Shown here one piece after another: positions 11,961-25,150 of a stretch of 64,000 nucleotides of DNA (positions within the stretch are counted from its first letter, which is position 1; each line of letters starts with the position of its first letter). Under the pieces are notes generated by a model. It was not told the DNA's origin. It saw nothing but the letters and a program-made list of their open reading frames with translations, and did not search any database. Origin of the DNA: Strigamia acuminata (taxonomy: Eukaryota; Arthropoda; Chilopoda; Geophilomorpha; Linotaeniidae); contig OX442316.1 in NCBI GenBank assembly GCA_949358305.1, positions 17,050,001 to 17,114,000 on the forward strand, read 5' to 3'. Made by a program: the position numbers and the translations under genes.

Positions 11961-12394
11961 CACACAAAAACACACGAGGGAAACCCAAAAAATAAAAATT
12001 TGTATAGAAATAATTTGAAAAAATACAAATGACGGGGGTTAAATAAAAACGTCAATAATGTGGACCGATGACGGATGAAATGATGATAAACGACATCAAT
12101 ATGTGCGTGTATGAGCGGTTAGATGCCACTTAGCGTCGCCAGATTGCAGCATCCTTCCGACTCTTCCCGTCGTGTTGACATTGGACTGTTCCGCAAAGGA
12201 AATTTCAGTGGTTGGCGCTGCTTGTGCCCAGCATTTAGTGTGTGACGTGCACGAGCAGCTGAGTGAATGCTCCTTGGATTTTCTCCTCAACTTTTTCACC
12301 TAGTAGCACCCGCGGATAAGTCGATAACAAAGATCGGATGAGGACGAATTAACGTCCGATCCACTGTTATCTCGGCTGCCTTCGCGTAGCTGTC

Positions 12395-12621
12395 ATGTAC
12401 CGGCCGTTCTTTCACGCTGGTGGAGCCCGCGGAGCCCGTGGGTTGACCCGCACCCGCGACTGGTTGACGGCTGCAACCGTGCTCAGGATAATCGTACTCT
12501 TGGGCGGCGTGGCTCGCGCTTTCAATCTGGATTTAAACACGTTCGTCACGCACGAACGTCCCGACGATGCGTCGCTGTTCGGCTTTGCTGTGGCCCAGCA
12601 CAGGGATCGAGGCACGAGTTG
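12395..12621 (+). CDS. Integrin alpha subunit, coding exon 1 (PS2-like)
   Basis: This exon encodes residues 1-75 plus two bases of W76, with a GTAAGT donor. Integrin alpha chains pair with a beta chain in the plasma membrane and bind extracellular matrix. A long N-terminal extension (MYRPFFHAGG...) precedes the hydrophobic core LTAATVLRIIVLLGGVARA, a signal peptide. The mature chain likely starts at F43, FNLDLNTF. SLFGFAVAQHRD (60-71) is the first FG-GAP blade of the beta-propeller. Later exons continue WLLVGAPQA, GGAVFRC and QWFGATIHSS, all diagnostic for this family. Similarity to insect PS2 (inflated) and to vertebrate RGD-binding alpha chains is judged from recall of the families. The ATG at 12395 is the first in frame and lies in a GC-rich first exon, but a downstream start cannot be excluded. 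Confidence 0.93.
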
Positions 12622-12869
12622 GTAAGTTCAACTCAACTAACTTTTCACTTATTCAAACACGGGATTGGAAGGAATTGTTTCGAAAGGAAAGGAAAGGAAA
12701 GGAGAGAGGCTAATTCAAATTAGATTGATGCGAACTTGAGTCTTTTCATGTTTTATTCATCTGTTGACATTACTCAAGCGACACTTGATTTGACTCGCAA
12801 AACTAGAAATGGAAATGCGTGCGAAGGAAGTTCATAAACCAATGATTAAATTTTACACAATAATTTAAA

Positions 12870-13045
12870 AAAAAACATAAAAACATATAAACAAAACCAA
12901 AAATACTCAATAAACTTCAAAAATACATGCAAATACATGAAAGTACACAAAAAAACCCACAAAAATCACAAAAAAACACCAAAATTCTTTTAAAAAACAC
13001 AAATACATTAAAAAATACATTTAAAACACACGAAAACACACAAAA
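12870..13045. repeat. Degenerate A-rich repeat
   Basis: Loose repeats of ACACAAAAAAACAC and AAATACAT type, resembling the array at 11630-11960 but too decayed to give a fixed period. Confidence 0.6.
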
Positions 13046-16000
13046 GACACAAAGAAAAGAGCTTTAAATTTTAGTCAAACTCAAATTGCATCAAATGTTG
13101 ATTTGTATGTTTGGAAAAGCAAAGGACGGTACTCTAGGTCGTCACCGTGAGCCGTCTCGCGTTTTTCCTTCATTTTTATCATTGGTTCTGACCTGCCAAC
13201 CCTCTTTTGCCACACTCCTGTCGTCGCTGATCAAACAGAGGGGAACGGTGAGGGCACTCAACGGCTGATGAGTTGCACATGCGTCTCTCCTCTCCTCTCC
13301 ACCATCGACGGAAGTCGAAAACGCTCTTTCGGGAACATCAAACTATCCATCTGCCTCGTCAACTCAAATTCCAAGAAATAAAATAACGAATCGCTTCCCT
13401 TAATTCCCTCTAATATTTCTTCACATATTCTGTGATTGCCATCAATGGCGAAAACAGATCTCATCCGAGTCCATTTTTTTGTGCACAATGCACTCCATTA
13501 AGTTGGCAAATCCTCTCCAAGCCAAGAAAGGGGCTTCGACCTCTGCGCTCCCTCGTGGCGCAGCTTAAAAAATCTTTTTCTTTTTTTTTATTATTTTTTA
13601 TTATTTTTTATTTTTTTTTACTTCATCTGCGTTACAAATCACTTTCGTCTCGTGTTGGTCACGCGTTTGACTTTTTGCTCCTTCCGATCCGAGAGAGTGG
13701 ATGTGCGTTTCCTCTTTCATGCTCGACCTGCGGAAGTTGTAAGAATTTAGTTTAATGCCGCTGATCAAGAGAAAGGAACGGAAACACGCGTTAAACACAC
13801 TCGTCCCTTTTCATTCATTCATTCAATCAATTGCAAATGTCACGCGAATTTGTTGAATATTTTTCATAATTGTTCGGTTGGAGCGAAGTGTAAACAACTG
13901 CACTTATTAAAGGATCGTTGGCACACATCCAGCATTGAATTTGTTGGCCGTAGTTAGTCGAACTCGAGTTGTAAATCAGTTGGCGGAGCGCAGAGGCGTT
14001 GGCTGCATCAAACGATACATTCTAATCGACACGCTTCTCGATGAGCTCCCCAGTCGTATTTGTCGCGTGCCATTACTCTTTTCCGTGGCCACAAGCCAAC
14101 GTTTTACTCCACCAACAATTTTCCCTCGTTGTGCACAAATTTTACAAACAATCTCGAGCGAAATTTCACCAAAAAAGTTTTTTTTTTTTTTTTTTTTTTT
14201 TTTACGGAGTTTTTTAATTTCGCAGGCGGGAGAAAGCGCACTATAGGCGGCCTGAGAACACGCGCGCCGTCGGTCTTTCAAAAATATCGTCGGATCACGA
14301 GTAAATTCTGTTCGAATTTTATTACTCGTTCTGCAGAAGACATAAATCTTTTCCGTAGTAAAAATTAAATTTAGTTTTCGTGATTTATCACTCAACTTGG
14401 CACATCCAGCTCGTGCTGCGATGCATATAAAAAGAGACGAGTTCCTTTTCTTTTCTTCATTTAGTCGTCGTTCCGCTCCCGCTCGAAAACGTTTGTTGAC
14501 CAACGTATAATAAAGCCTTACAACGTAAAACCATGCCTTTAGTCTTTACTGTACCGTTTCCGGTCAACGGAAGCAGGAACTTTGAAACAACAAAACTATT
14601 ACTCTAACAACTCCTTTTCTTTTCTTTTTCCAACTGGACCTCCAACTTCCGCTCGCTCGCCAAGAAAAGCGCGCCAATTCCTCGTCCACTCGCTCGTCAA
14701 GGTTAATCCCATCCTGCTGCGAATTTCTGCATACAATCTAATATTATAATTACCGAATTACGATCGCAAAATGACAAAACGACGTGCAAAAACCGCGTTT
14801 TAGCAGGAAAAAACGGTTTTAAAGCGCGGGAAATGCGGTTTTAAACGAAACGAGCGTTGTTTTGTTTCAGACGAGGCTCTTTTTCTAAAGAATCCTTGAA
14901 AAGAAAGGCGAGGTGGGGGCTGTGGGGGTGTGTGTAGTAAATGGGACATGTTGTGCATCTGGAACATGTGTTAGCCGCCTGTTGGTGCTCGTTTGGTGCA
15001 CTGGGTGTGGTTGAAACAAGGAGTGCCTTGGGGAATGATGCTACAACTTTTGCCATATGTGGATGGGTTTGTTTCCGTGACATATTGACGTAGTTCAATA
15101 AGTTGGGGCGCAGCGGCGCACTCATATCGGTCAGTGTATAGACGCGCCGATGCAATTTCGCCGTGCATAGAAAGAATAGGAAATTTTGTTTTCTTATCGT
15201 TTCTCGCGGAATATCTATCTCGAGTCGACCGGGATCTCGTTCCATCAAAAGGCCATGAATTAAGGATGGGTTTTGGGTTTTTTTTTTTTTTTGCATTTCA
15301 AAACACCACCTAGGGGTAGCGGGGCGAAGCGGGGAGTAATATGAATGGCAGCGCAGCTCACCTCGTTTTCTACCGGAACGAATATTTACTGCAATGCATT
15401 GCGTGATAAGCATGCACGTGCATTCGCGTGGCACGTTGAATTTTCGGGCGCGGCAATAAAAAGACGTTCCATGACGTTATTTAGTGTACATTCTGTTGAT
15501 GGAGGCCCTGGATGATATTAAATTTGATGCAAAAGTGTCCTAAAAGAGTAATTGGGATGTTGGGAAGAACAAAAGTGCACGTGGAACAATGTTTTGCTAT
15601 GAAAAATTAAAATGGGATCGTGTGACAAGGTTGTAATTTATTTAGAGGGATGGGAAAGGCAGTGGTCATCAGCCACGTGCTGCGCAGCTGCGATGTTGGA
15701 TGGAGAGGAGTTTGATGGAGTTTGTGGTGCTTGCCTGCACTTAGGGAGGCGCGGTGAAGCCAACTTCCGGGCGGAGGTTTGTGCTGCTACGTGGAACTCG
15801 AAAGACATTTATCGTCTTGAGGAAATTTGGGGCTTTAGTCGCAATCAAGCGGCGCTTGAACGGCTCGTTACCTTGATTGTTTACAATGTTTACATGCCGA
15901 ATTGTCGATATATTTAAAAAATATTTTTTTTTATTTTTTATTTTTTTTTATTTTTTAAATAAATGAATTATGCAACGTGATGTTCGTGTTATCAAATATA

Positions 16001-16629
16001 AGTGGAATAAAAAAATATGCGAGCGTGTGCGTGGCGTGGCGTGGCGGGGGAGCAGAGAGTAAAGCATCAATAAAAGTAAGAAGACAAGTGATGTCAATAG
16101 AAGTGATTCCATAGAGAATTGAGGATGAGAAAAAACGTGCCAAGACGTCCAGAGTCACGTAGTGCATGCTCTTCATTACACGGTCAGGAGTGCGGATTAT
16201 TGGTAAAAACCTTGGTCGTAAAAACAGTCTATGGGTTAGGAGGAAGCACAGCTCGTTCAGCTTTGGCTTGACGCCGTGAGTGCATTCAAATTTGAGTCGG
16301 ATCAGTCGCATATTTGCATGAAGTCGGTTAAAAATGAAAGGCGGCCGTAAAAACGAAGAAGAAGAAAAGGAAAAAATGTGAACAAAAGTTCTAAACTTTT
16401 TCAAAGATACAAAGTATTCAACTTTTTTTTTTTTTTTTTTTTTTTTTATTTCTTTGTGTACTTTTATTATTATTGTTATTTTTATTATTTGGCCTCGCAA
16501 ACTTTTATGTAAAAATGCAAACTAGTTTTATTATTAAATTTAAATTTTTTTTTTATTTTTTACGTTTTAGTTTTAATACGGAGTATTTTTTTTATAGAGA
16601 GATGAGGGTTTCGTAATGTCGCAAAATTC

Positions 16630-16775
16630 GATTTTTGGGCTAAAAACGTCGATTTTTTTGTAAAAATATGAATATTTTGGCTAAAAACATCGATTTTTAG
16701 TCTAAAATGTCTTTAATTTGGGCTAAAAACGTTGATTTTGTTTAAAAACCTCGATTTTTGGAATAAAATGTTGAT
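16630..16775. repeat. Degenerate 20/21-bp array
   Basis: Repeats of GGCTAAAAACGTCGATTTTT type at roughly 20-21 bp spacing, with variants CATCGATTTTTAG and GTTGATTTTG. The unit resembles those at 17870 and 22430, with a CTAAAAA core followed by a T-tract. Confidence 0.7.
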
Positions 16776-17869
16776 TTTTGCTTCACAAATTTTGTTCTCG
16801 AGACCACCGATTTCTTTTTTGTCCCGAGAACCGCGAAATCTAAAATGCCGCGCAAAATACAAACCCTAACAGAGCAATCGAAAAAAAAAGCGTTATACGC
16901 GTGCTTTTACTTAAAAATTGTTTGTTTACATACATAAATGTAAGTGGCCATAAGAACGACATTGTTTCCACTTTTGCTCTCATGAAATTCAGCAGAAGCG
17001 TCAAAATGGCAAAACGCCATTAACGACAAGCTCATTTTCCAAACCAAATAGATGTGTTTGTAAACGGGAGCGCGCGAGAGAGAGAAAGAGAGTGGAAATG
17101 CGAGCAAAACAGTTTTCTTTTTAATCAGTTTATTTCTATAACGACATGGTCGTGCGGTGGGCAAATTTGAGCCATTGCTCCGAGTGCACGGTCCATTACA
17201 TTTATGAAGCGAGGATAAAGGTAGTTTACGTCACAAATAAAGAGCAAAACTTTTAATTTAAGATCGGCAGCGAAACCCTCGTTTACTGGCTTTAAATTCG
17301 CCCTCATATTCACACGAACCTTTCTAGTCAGTGCGATGCGAGGCGAAATGTGGTTTTGCGAAACAAAAGTCGTTCGAAAGTGCTGAATACAATTTAATGC
17401 GAAGGGGCAGAATCGAGATTCACCTCTCCATGTCCACCAAACACTTTATTGTTGCCCACATCGAACCGCAAATGGGTCTCATAACCCTTTACACTCACAA
17501 AACCTTCTTTTCATGCCGCACTCCCTTAAAGCTCCTTCACGCGTCTATTAAAACTTTGCACACGGGCTTCATCATCTTACATGCTCCTCGCATCTGCCGG
17601 CAATCGTCTGCACTCTTTAAAGGTAAACGAACAATCTTATCGAACAAACGAAGACGTAGTTAATCAGTAATCACGCTCGTTAGTATTTTATTTAATGTAA
17701 ATTATGCTTCGAGTTGTTCAGCATTTTCTAAGATGTTGAGAGGGACCAAGAGGTTTGGCATCATTTATTGATGTAGTGAGTCTGACAAAATTCAACTTGT
17801 GTTTACTCGAGGTAGAGTTTACATACAGTTTGGACTGTAAAATCGATTGTTTTGGGTTACAAAATATTT

Positions 17870-18420
17870 TATTTATTACAAGAATATTTTTTTTGACTAA
17901 AAAATATTTTTTTTGACCTAAAAATAATTTTTTTAATTTAAAAATAATTTTTTTAACCTAAAAATAATTTTTTTAACCTAAAAATAATTTTTTTAACCTA
18001 AAAATAATTTTTTTTGGTCTAAAAGTAATTTTTTGGCCTAAAAATATTTATTTTAGCCTAAAAATATTTATTTTAGCCTAAAAATATTTATTTTAGCCTA
18101 AAAATAATTATTTTGGCCTAAAAATAACTCTTTTGGCCTAAAAATAACTCTTTTGGCCTAAAAATAAATTTTTTGTTTTAAAAATAACTCTTTTGGCCTA
18201 AAAATAATTTTTTTGGCCTAAACATAATTTTTTTTGTCTAAAAATGAATTTTTTGACCTAAAAATGAATTTTTTGGCCTAAAAATGAATTTTTTGGCCTA
18301 AAAATGAATTTTTTTTGCCTAAAAATGAATTTTTTTGCCTAAAAATGATTTTTTTTTGCCTAAAAATGATTTTATTGGTCTAAAATACATTATGTGAGCT
18401 AACTATCAATTTTTTGAGCC
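17870..18420. repeat. 20-bp minisatellite, about 26 copies
   Basis: The unit is CCTAAAAATAATTTTTTTGG with regional variants (TTAACCT, TTAGCCT, TTGGCCT, and GAATTTTTTG on the right). Blocks of identical variants, for example 17941-18000 and 18041-18100, show local duplication of neighbouring units. Confidence 0.93.
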
Positions 18421-19367
18421 TAAATTGTACAATTGTAATGTCTACTAGCTGCGTTCAAAAATGCATTGTTGTGTTATAAGTGTTATTGGTGTTTAATCTT
18501 TGTTTTGTGATGTTAAAAGATACAAAAACAACCACACAAACACTAAAAACACTTCTAAAACACGACTTATTGCATGCAACTCCTGTTTTACTTTTTTCAG
18601 GTACATTGTGTGTCTATATTTACGAAATAGTGAATCCTACCCATAAAAAAATGATGCATTTCTCTTCTTCCTAGATATAAAACGACTGTAAACAGTCATT
18701 TTTATCAGTTTAGGATCTCTGGTTTATGACATTTCCAGCCGCCTTATTTTTGCACAAGTTTGTTTTCACTCTTCACCTCCTTTCGAATTGCTATCAACTT
18801 GACCATTTACCTTCCCCCCCGCACGAAAAGAGAAAGAAAAAAAAATAAAATAGATTTATTGCAGGCGATAACATAAATTTGGGACACATAGTTGCAAATA
18901 TTTGCTTCTCCCATTTCGAAACTGACCACCTTTTTTATGTGGCTTTTGACGACTGCGAAATAAATCTCAATTACGGATCCGCAAAAATAACGATTTATTT
19001 GGCGCGCTCGAAAGAAACGAACACACGAATTAAAATATGGCGAGTTAACAGAGTTTGTTTTTTCATTAAACTGCCAGAAAGATGTCAAAACATGGAATTC
19101 ATACGTGAAGTCCACTATCAGCTTGAAATTGAGAGTTTGCAGAGGGTTTCGTCTCGAGACACTGCATCGATTCACGTCTCCCGTTGTCCAAATTTGGCAT
19201 GACAACAAAAGAGATACATTTCGAGAAAAGCGAAGACTGGCAAAGATTTCCGTTCGATGTTGGACGTGATTCTTTAATACTTAGTTAGACTAGACATGTC
19301 AATCGACTCGCTTTTTATGTTTCCCAATGGGGACAAAAAAATGGAATTTTTTTGTCTTACCGTACTG

Positions 19368-19692
19368 CCTCGATTTAACGCCGGTCGTATCTAAACGCCG
19401 GCTCCTGATTAAGCGCCGGGAAAACTGAGGACGAAATGGCAATAAACGCCGGCCTTAAATGAACGCCGAGTTTGTTTAAACGCCGGATTGAAACGTTTTT
19501 TAAACGTTTTGAGAGGTCTTTTGGTCGAAACATCGAAGAACGAAACGTTTGCAGCTAGCAATGGGTGGCTTTCCAATTTTTTTTTCGGTTAGACGCCCGG
19601 CGCAAATAATCGCCGGGCTTTGAATGAACGCCGACGGGGTCAACTAGAAAAAATGAATAAGCGCCCCGGCGTTAAATCGAGGCAGTACGGTA
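19368..19692. mobile_element. MITE with perfect 27-bp TIRs, pogo/Tigger-like
   Basis: The left end begins TACCGTACTGCCTCGATTTA and continues to ACGCCGG. The right end is its exact inverse, for 27 matching positions. The interior repeats a motif near AAnCGCCGG at least eight times in both orientations, as in TAAACGCCGG, TAAGCGCCGG and GAACGCCG. The CCTCGnTTTA core and TA ends suggest a Tc1/mariner superfamily pogo or Tigger type, which is inference. No transposase is encoded. Confidence 0.85.
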
Positions 19693-22039
19693 TTTAATAA
19701 TTCCTCCTTTTCTGCTAAATTTAAGCAGCTTTGCGTTCATCGGTTTGTTTGCACGATCGTTTGCTTTTATTTTTTGTTTTTTTTTACGAGGGAAATATGA
19801 GTTTAATGAAAAATAGAAAAGGCTAATCGAATAAACATTTTAAAGATTTAATATGTTGGTTTGTGTATACATTAAAATAATCGTAGGCATAATTTAATAT
19901 TTAATATTTCTGACAGAACTAAGAAATTTTTTTAACATTTATGCAATCAATTAAAACATTTTATTTGCTTGGAAGATTAAAAATCACGCTTTAAACTACA
20001 CAAATTTTCTTTGAATTAAAAGGTTTTTGCTTTTAAAAAGAAACGATTTAAATATTTAACATTTCTAACAGAACCAAGAAGATTTTTAACATCAAAAACG
20101 TTAAAAATTATCGCTTAAAACGTTTAATTTGCTTGGAAAATTACAATGACGCTTTAAAACACACAAATTCCTATCAATAAACATCCAGAAATGTCACGAT
20201 GATGAATAATTATTGAGTATTGATCGCAGTCACGACGGAACAAACGCGAAACGAAAAAGCAGAACTCTCGAAAAACGTCGGAAATGGTTGACACTTTAGT
20301 CGAAATTAAAAGGCAAAATTAGAAGTGCAAGTGCAAACGAGCGAATGAAATTGCACGAGAGAAATAAAGCCATCTTTTATTCCCTATACAGGCAGCAGGT
20401 TTTATTTTCGGATTTCAAAACCGAAACAAATCTAATCATAAAAAGGGGGTTGTACCGAAGTCTGGTGTGAGTTGTTGGAAATGTGTTTTAAGTCGCTTGC
20501 TTTCTTATCTACATTTCACACCAGAAGCACAAAACCTGCTCCCATTATCCCACTTTTTCTCTCTTCTGCCATCTGCTTCCAATGACCAATAACAAGATTT
20601 TATTTCAATATCGTAATCATGGACTGGAGGAGGTAGCACGTTTTATCGCGACCTCTTGCGGCGTTGAGAAGGATATTGGACTCACGCCATGATTTTTGTG
20701 TGCAACAATTTTTTTTTTTTTATATTTATGGGAAGAAAAAAAAAATAAAAAACCAAAAAAAATATTGTCGAGTGCTGAGAATATTTGTGGCTTGTGTGTA
20801 GTGAAACACGATCCACTGACAGTCCCGACACCGAATCTCTTCGCTCATTTAAAGCGAATTTTTCTTTATTTTGGCGCAACAAAAATCCAAACAAATCAAT
20901 ATTCGACTCGAGTTCATCTTTAAGACGACAAATAAAACCGATCGATCTGTGATGAGCATCTTTTGTGGTTAGAAAAAAGAGAAAGAAAAAAAAATGTCGC
21001 CCTGAAGTTCCGAAGACGTCTTTCATCTGCTGGAAAAGCCGCTAAGAACAACCATTTCCCGCAGGACCCGTTTCCTGCAGGGGGCACTGAGTCCATGGGA
21101 CACCCAGTCAAGTGTGATGCACCCGTCAAGCGAGAAATTTGTGGCCACACCCGATAGAAACGTTCGGAAAAACCGCGCGACACGAAAATGTTTCGATTTT
21201 CACGTCGATTGTTGTTCTTGTTTTCACTTGTGCGCTTAATTAACAAGACTGTTTGTTTTAGTGTCGAAAAAAAGGAAATATTAATTCATTTTTTGTTGCT
21301 GTTGGTCTGGGTTATGATTCCGATGAAGCAGCAGCTGTTGGTCCACACAGAAACAAAGAATAGAAGGAAAAGTTTGCGTTTTGCTGCGAAAAGACAAAGC
21401 AAACATGGCGCGTAAATCCTAAAACACGGCAAGCACCTGAAATATAAATGAAGTGATAAAACCTTTCAATTATGCTTGCAGATTGAAAAGAAATTGTGTA
21501 GGTAAAGGTTTTTAATCCGCAGAAGTGTGTGATTGGCATGAGTCGAGTGTTTGTGCCTTAAAGTTGTGTTTAGGAGAAAAAGTGGGACAATAGAACTCGC
21601 CTTGAAGTCTAAGGAGGTCATGTTATCCATATGCGCCACTCGAGCGACTTGAGAGTGTGTCCTACATTTAGTTTATTGAAGGAGACAAGATAGAAGACAT
21701 CTGTTTTTCCCAAGTGAACAATCATTTTGGTCAACACCATTGGTTGGCCATCAGTCTAATGTCTAAATGGCTAAACAAAAAAGTTTATTGTCTGAGAAGA
21801 CCGCAACTAGATTCAAGGAGAGAGCGAGAGCGAGTAAGCCTGTGGAAATTCAGCACAAAGAGATATTTACTGGAGTGGGCAAATTGAAAAATACAAAACA
21901 AACAGAATGTTTAAACAAAAGATTGTTTGTGTATTTTGGTTGCTCAATTTTCTGATATACATTGCTTGGAAACAGGGATGGATACAGAAAATGTGTGTAC
22001 AAAGGGAGGTCAGTTGGGGTCAGATTTTCATACATAGTT

Positions 22040-22425
22040 CACAATTTTGAAGTTTTTGGCCAAAATTTTGATGTTTTTGGCCAAAATTTTGATGTTTTTG
22101 GCCAAAATTTTGATGTTGTGGCCAAAATTTTGATGTTTTGACCAAAATTTTGATGTTTTTGGCCAAAATTTTGATGTTTTAGGCCAAAGTTTTGATGTTG
22201 TGGCCAAAATTTTGATGTTTTTGCCCAAAATTTTGATGTTTTTGGCCAAAATTTTGATGTTTTTGGCCAAAATTTTGATGTTTTTGGCCAAAATTTTGAT
22301 GTTTTTGGCCAAAATTTTGATGTTTTTGGCCAAAATTTTGATGTTTTTGGCCAAAATTTTGATGTTTTTGGCCAAAATTTTGATGTTTTTGGCCAAAATT
22401 TTGATGTTTTTGGCCAAGAAATTGC
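22040..22425. repeat. 21-bp minisatellite with a palindromic A4T4 core, about 18 copies
   Basis: The unit is GGCCAAAATTTTGATGTTTT plus T. Every copy carries the perfect palindrome CAAAATTTTG. Right-hand copies are almost identical. Left-hand copies vary (GTGGCC, TGACC, TAGGCC). Both strands have repeat-derived open frames. Confidence 0.95.
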
Positions 22426-22429
22426 TGTA

Positions 22430-22700
22430 GGCCTAAAAAAATATTTTTTTTGGTGTTTGAATAAATTTTTTTGGTCTAAATATTAATTTTTGGGGCTAAA
22501 TATGAATGTTTGGTTCAAATAAATTAATTTGTGGTCAAAAAAATAAATATTTGGGTCAAAAAAATGAATTTTTAGGTCAAAAAATGCATTTTTAGGCCAT
22601 AAAATGCATTTTTGGGTCGAAAAAAAATTATTTTGGATCGAGAAAATGAATTCCAGGTGCACAAAATTGCATTTTAGATGCATAAAATTGAACCTTAGGC
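22430..22700. repeat. Degenerate continuation of GGTCAAAAAATGAATTTTT-type repeats
   Basis: This follows the 21-bp array directly. Units such as GGTCAAAAAAATGAATTTTTA and GGCCATAAAATGCATTTTTG drift in length between about 20 and 31 bp and fade out by 22700. It may be an older, decayed array. Confidence 0.7.
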
Positions 22701-23344
22701 TCCAAATATTAAATTTTTGCTTCTCCCCTGCCTGCAAACTTTTTTTCTTTCTAAAAACCTCACTTAAGGTAGCGCTGCGCCCATTTCCCCATCTTTCCCA
22801 TCCTTCTTTAATGTCTTGAGTTACACCAAAGTGGGAGTGCAAGAAAGGATTTCATTAAATCGGCGCCAGGGACTCGATTCCCCCCACCCTACTAAAATAC
22901 TACCATGTTTACACAAATGAATGAACATCCCTACTCCAAAATCCAACTCATTTCCATTAGTCGAATTAAAAACACACACAAAAATTAATTTTTAAATTTT
23001 TAATTCTTTTCATATAATTCACAACACAATCAAGCAACATCTTTTCTTTGTCTTGTTTATTCAAAAAGAAATCCAAATTTCCAGTGTTATACTACACAAA
23101 CTAATAAAACGAGATTCGTCTCAGTTCCTTCACTTAAAAGTAGAGTGTGAGGTTTTTTCATTTCCGCCTCGTTTTAGCGCAGAGACTCAGAGACCCCTCC
23201 TGGGGCGCACTCGAGACACCGATTTGAGGCACCTGTTTTGTATTTGGAATAATGACTTTTCATTCCTTTCCCCTTTTAATTCACACTATAAATCTCCGCG
23301 CTCTTCGAAAGCGAAATTAAAAGAAGCTGCTCTTTTTTTTCCAG

Positions 23345-23466
23345 GTTGTTAGTGGGAGCGCCACAAGCCAATACCCGTCAACCGAATGTGACGCAAGGGG
23401 GCGCCGTATTCAGGTGCAGTACCGTGACGTCAAATGATTGTCAAGAGATCGTGTTCGATAGAACCG
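23345..23466 (+). CDS. Integrin alpha subunit, coding exon 2
   Basis: The acceptor is TTTTTTTTCCAG and the donor GTAAGT. The first base completes W76 of exon 1, and the frame then reads LLVGAPQANTRQPNVTQGG, then AVFRC and DCQEIVFDRTG. The VGAP and GGAVFRC strings are standard in the first blade of integrin alpha beta-propellers. The two cysteines (in FRCS and DCQ) match the first conserved disulfide region. One N-glycosylation sequon, NVT, is present. The exon is 122 bp and ends in phase 1. Confidence 0.93.
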
Positions 23467-24834
23467 GTAAGTATTTATTTTTAATCCTATTACTACTACG
23501 TTCTACGAGAACGGTTGGCCAATAATTTTTATTTTTAATTAATTAATTAATTAAAAATTGACGATGGCGGGTTTAATAATGCCGCAATTTCCGGTTTTGG
23601 TTCGAATTCAAAGATGGCCGTTACGTACCGAGGAAATCGCGAGGCAAATGTGAGGGATTGTTGATAATTTGGCAATTTTTGCGTGTCTAATGTCGTTTAA
23701 TTTGCAGTTTTGGGAGTGTTTGAAAGCCCGAGTTTTGATTTGGGAGCGATTTCGAACCCTTTTGCGAGCATCAAATGGCGGTTGTCTAAATTCAATGGCG
23801 GAACTCGCCTCACGGGGGCCAAACTTGCTTTGAAATTGCGCTTGTTTTCTGCATGAATCGATCTCGATTGCCGTTTTCATACATTTTGTTTGCGTTGCCA
23901 TGGGAAATGATGTGGTCGGAGGAAAAAAGAGAGACTGCGATTTTGCATGCAACATTTTTTTTTATTTTCTTCTTTTCCTCCGTCTTGGATGCGGGCGAGT
24001 GATGAATGAATCATGGCGGTTGGGGCGCCGGCGAACCGCATAAAAATTCGAAGGTGAGTGGAGCGTTCGCTCACCTGTTTCCATCGTCTTTTCCTCACGG
24101 CCCGTGGATAATGAGGCAGAAAATGGAAAACTTAATACGAACTTCACGCTCACAGGGATAACGCTAATTACACAAAGTCCATTAATTAACGAAGAAATCA
24201 TTATTTTGCACACTGGGCATTACCGCGTAAGACGCCTATTAAAGGCTGTGTAGTGTGTTTACACACTCGGAAATAGAAGTTAGGGTGAGACAAAGAAGTG
24301 AGCGTGTTTTTGTTGTAACAAATTGAGGGAGACAAAACCGCATTTGTGCACGTTTAGTCAACAGACGGGATGTACTTTTCATTTGAATAAGTTGGCTGGA
24401 TATTGGAAACCAATTTCTCCTATTGATTAAATGCGCCTGCTGGATGTGTCTTTTCAACTCGCAGCTCAGTTTGAATGGCAGAAAATGAGTTTTTTTGGCC
24501 AAAATGTGTATAATGAGAAATATTTGTTTTTTGTTGTTTTTCAATTTTTGTTTTTTGTTATTTATTTATTTTTGAATTTGTTTTGAGGAATTAATTTGTT
24601 TCTGTGGAATGTTTTTTCGTTGGTTATTTGGAGAGATTGTTATTGGATGGATATATATTTTTTGATTATATTCTGGGTGATGGCAAGCATGAAATGTCAT
24701 TTTTGAGTTTGGAAAAATTTATTTTTTCAGCCTGAAGCTGAGTGTGAGTAGAAAGTTTCTCACTTGTCAGTAACAATATCTCACTGCTTAAGAAATTCTG
24801 AAAACTTACAAGGGAGTGGCCATTTTGGTTCAAT

Positions 24835-25150
24835 TTTTCGCACACAAAAATTGTTTGTTTTTGCTTTTTGGGCCAAAAATTGGTTGTTTTTGCTTTTTGG
24901 GCCAAAAATTGGTTGTTTTTGCTTTTTGGCCAAAAACTAGTTGTTTATGGTTAAAGCTTGGACGTCCAAGGTTAAAGATTGGACGTTTTTGGTCAAGAAA
25001 TAATTGTTTTTGGTCAAGAAATGATTGTTTTTGGTCAAGAATGATTGTTTTTGGTCAAGAATGATTGTTTGTGGTCAAGAAATGATTATTTGTGGTCAAG
25101 AAATGATTATTTGTGGCCTAAGAATAATTATTTGTGTTCTAAAAATAAAA
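24835..25150. repeat. 30-bp then 20/21-bp minisatellite
   Basis: The left part has three copies of GGGCCAAAAATTGGTTGTTT plus TTGCTTTTTG (30 bp). The right part has units GGTCAAGAAATGATTGTTTT plus T (21 bp) or one base shorter, decaying by 25150. Confidence 0.9.

Larger units (their letters stand above)
6834..12394. other. Intergenic region between METTL6 and integrin alpha
   Basis: The 5.6-kb gap holds a MITE with a 30-bp array (6964-7419), a 43-bp tandem duplication (8771-8859), a duplicated block around a 21-bp array (9553-10046) and an A-rich array on the + strand (11630-11960). The rest, including 7420-8770, 8860-9550 and 10050-11630, is AT-rich sequence with no recognised gene. The last 300 bp should include the integrin promoter and 5' leader. 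Confidence 0.6.
12622..23344 (+). other. Integrin alpha intron 1
   Basis: A 10.7-kb phase-2 intron. It holds (GGAAA)n near 12685, a degenerate A-rich array (12870-13045), arrays at 16630-16775, 17870-18420 and 22040-22700, one MITE (19368-19692), and T26 runs at 14178 and about 16424. No nested gene was recognised. An open frame at 15612-15917 is discussed among the rejected items. The stretches 13100-16600 and 19700-22030 show nothing else that could be named. Confidence 0.75.

Noticed and set aside
11614-12055. Phe-rich minus-strand frames resembling membrane proteins
   Set aside because: Composition artefact of the A-rich array at 11630-11960.
15612-15917. 101-aa open frame in a GC-richer patch of integrin intron 1
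   Set aside because: No recognised domain, no good splice sites, and nothing that raises it above chance. Transcript data could change this.
22028-22417. 129-aa minus-strand frame of KNIKILA repeats, and the matching plus-strand frame
   Set aside because: Both come from the 21-bp minisatellite, whose length is a multiple of three.
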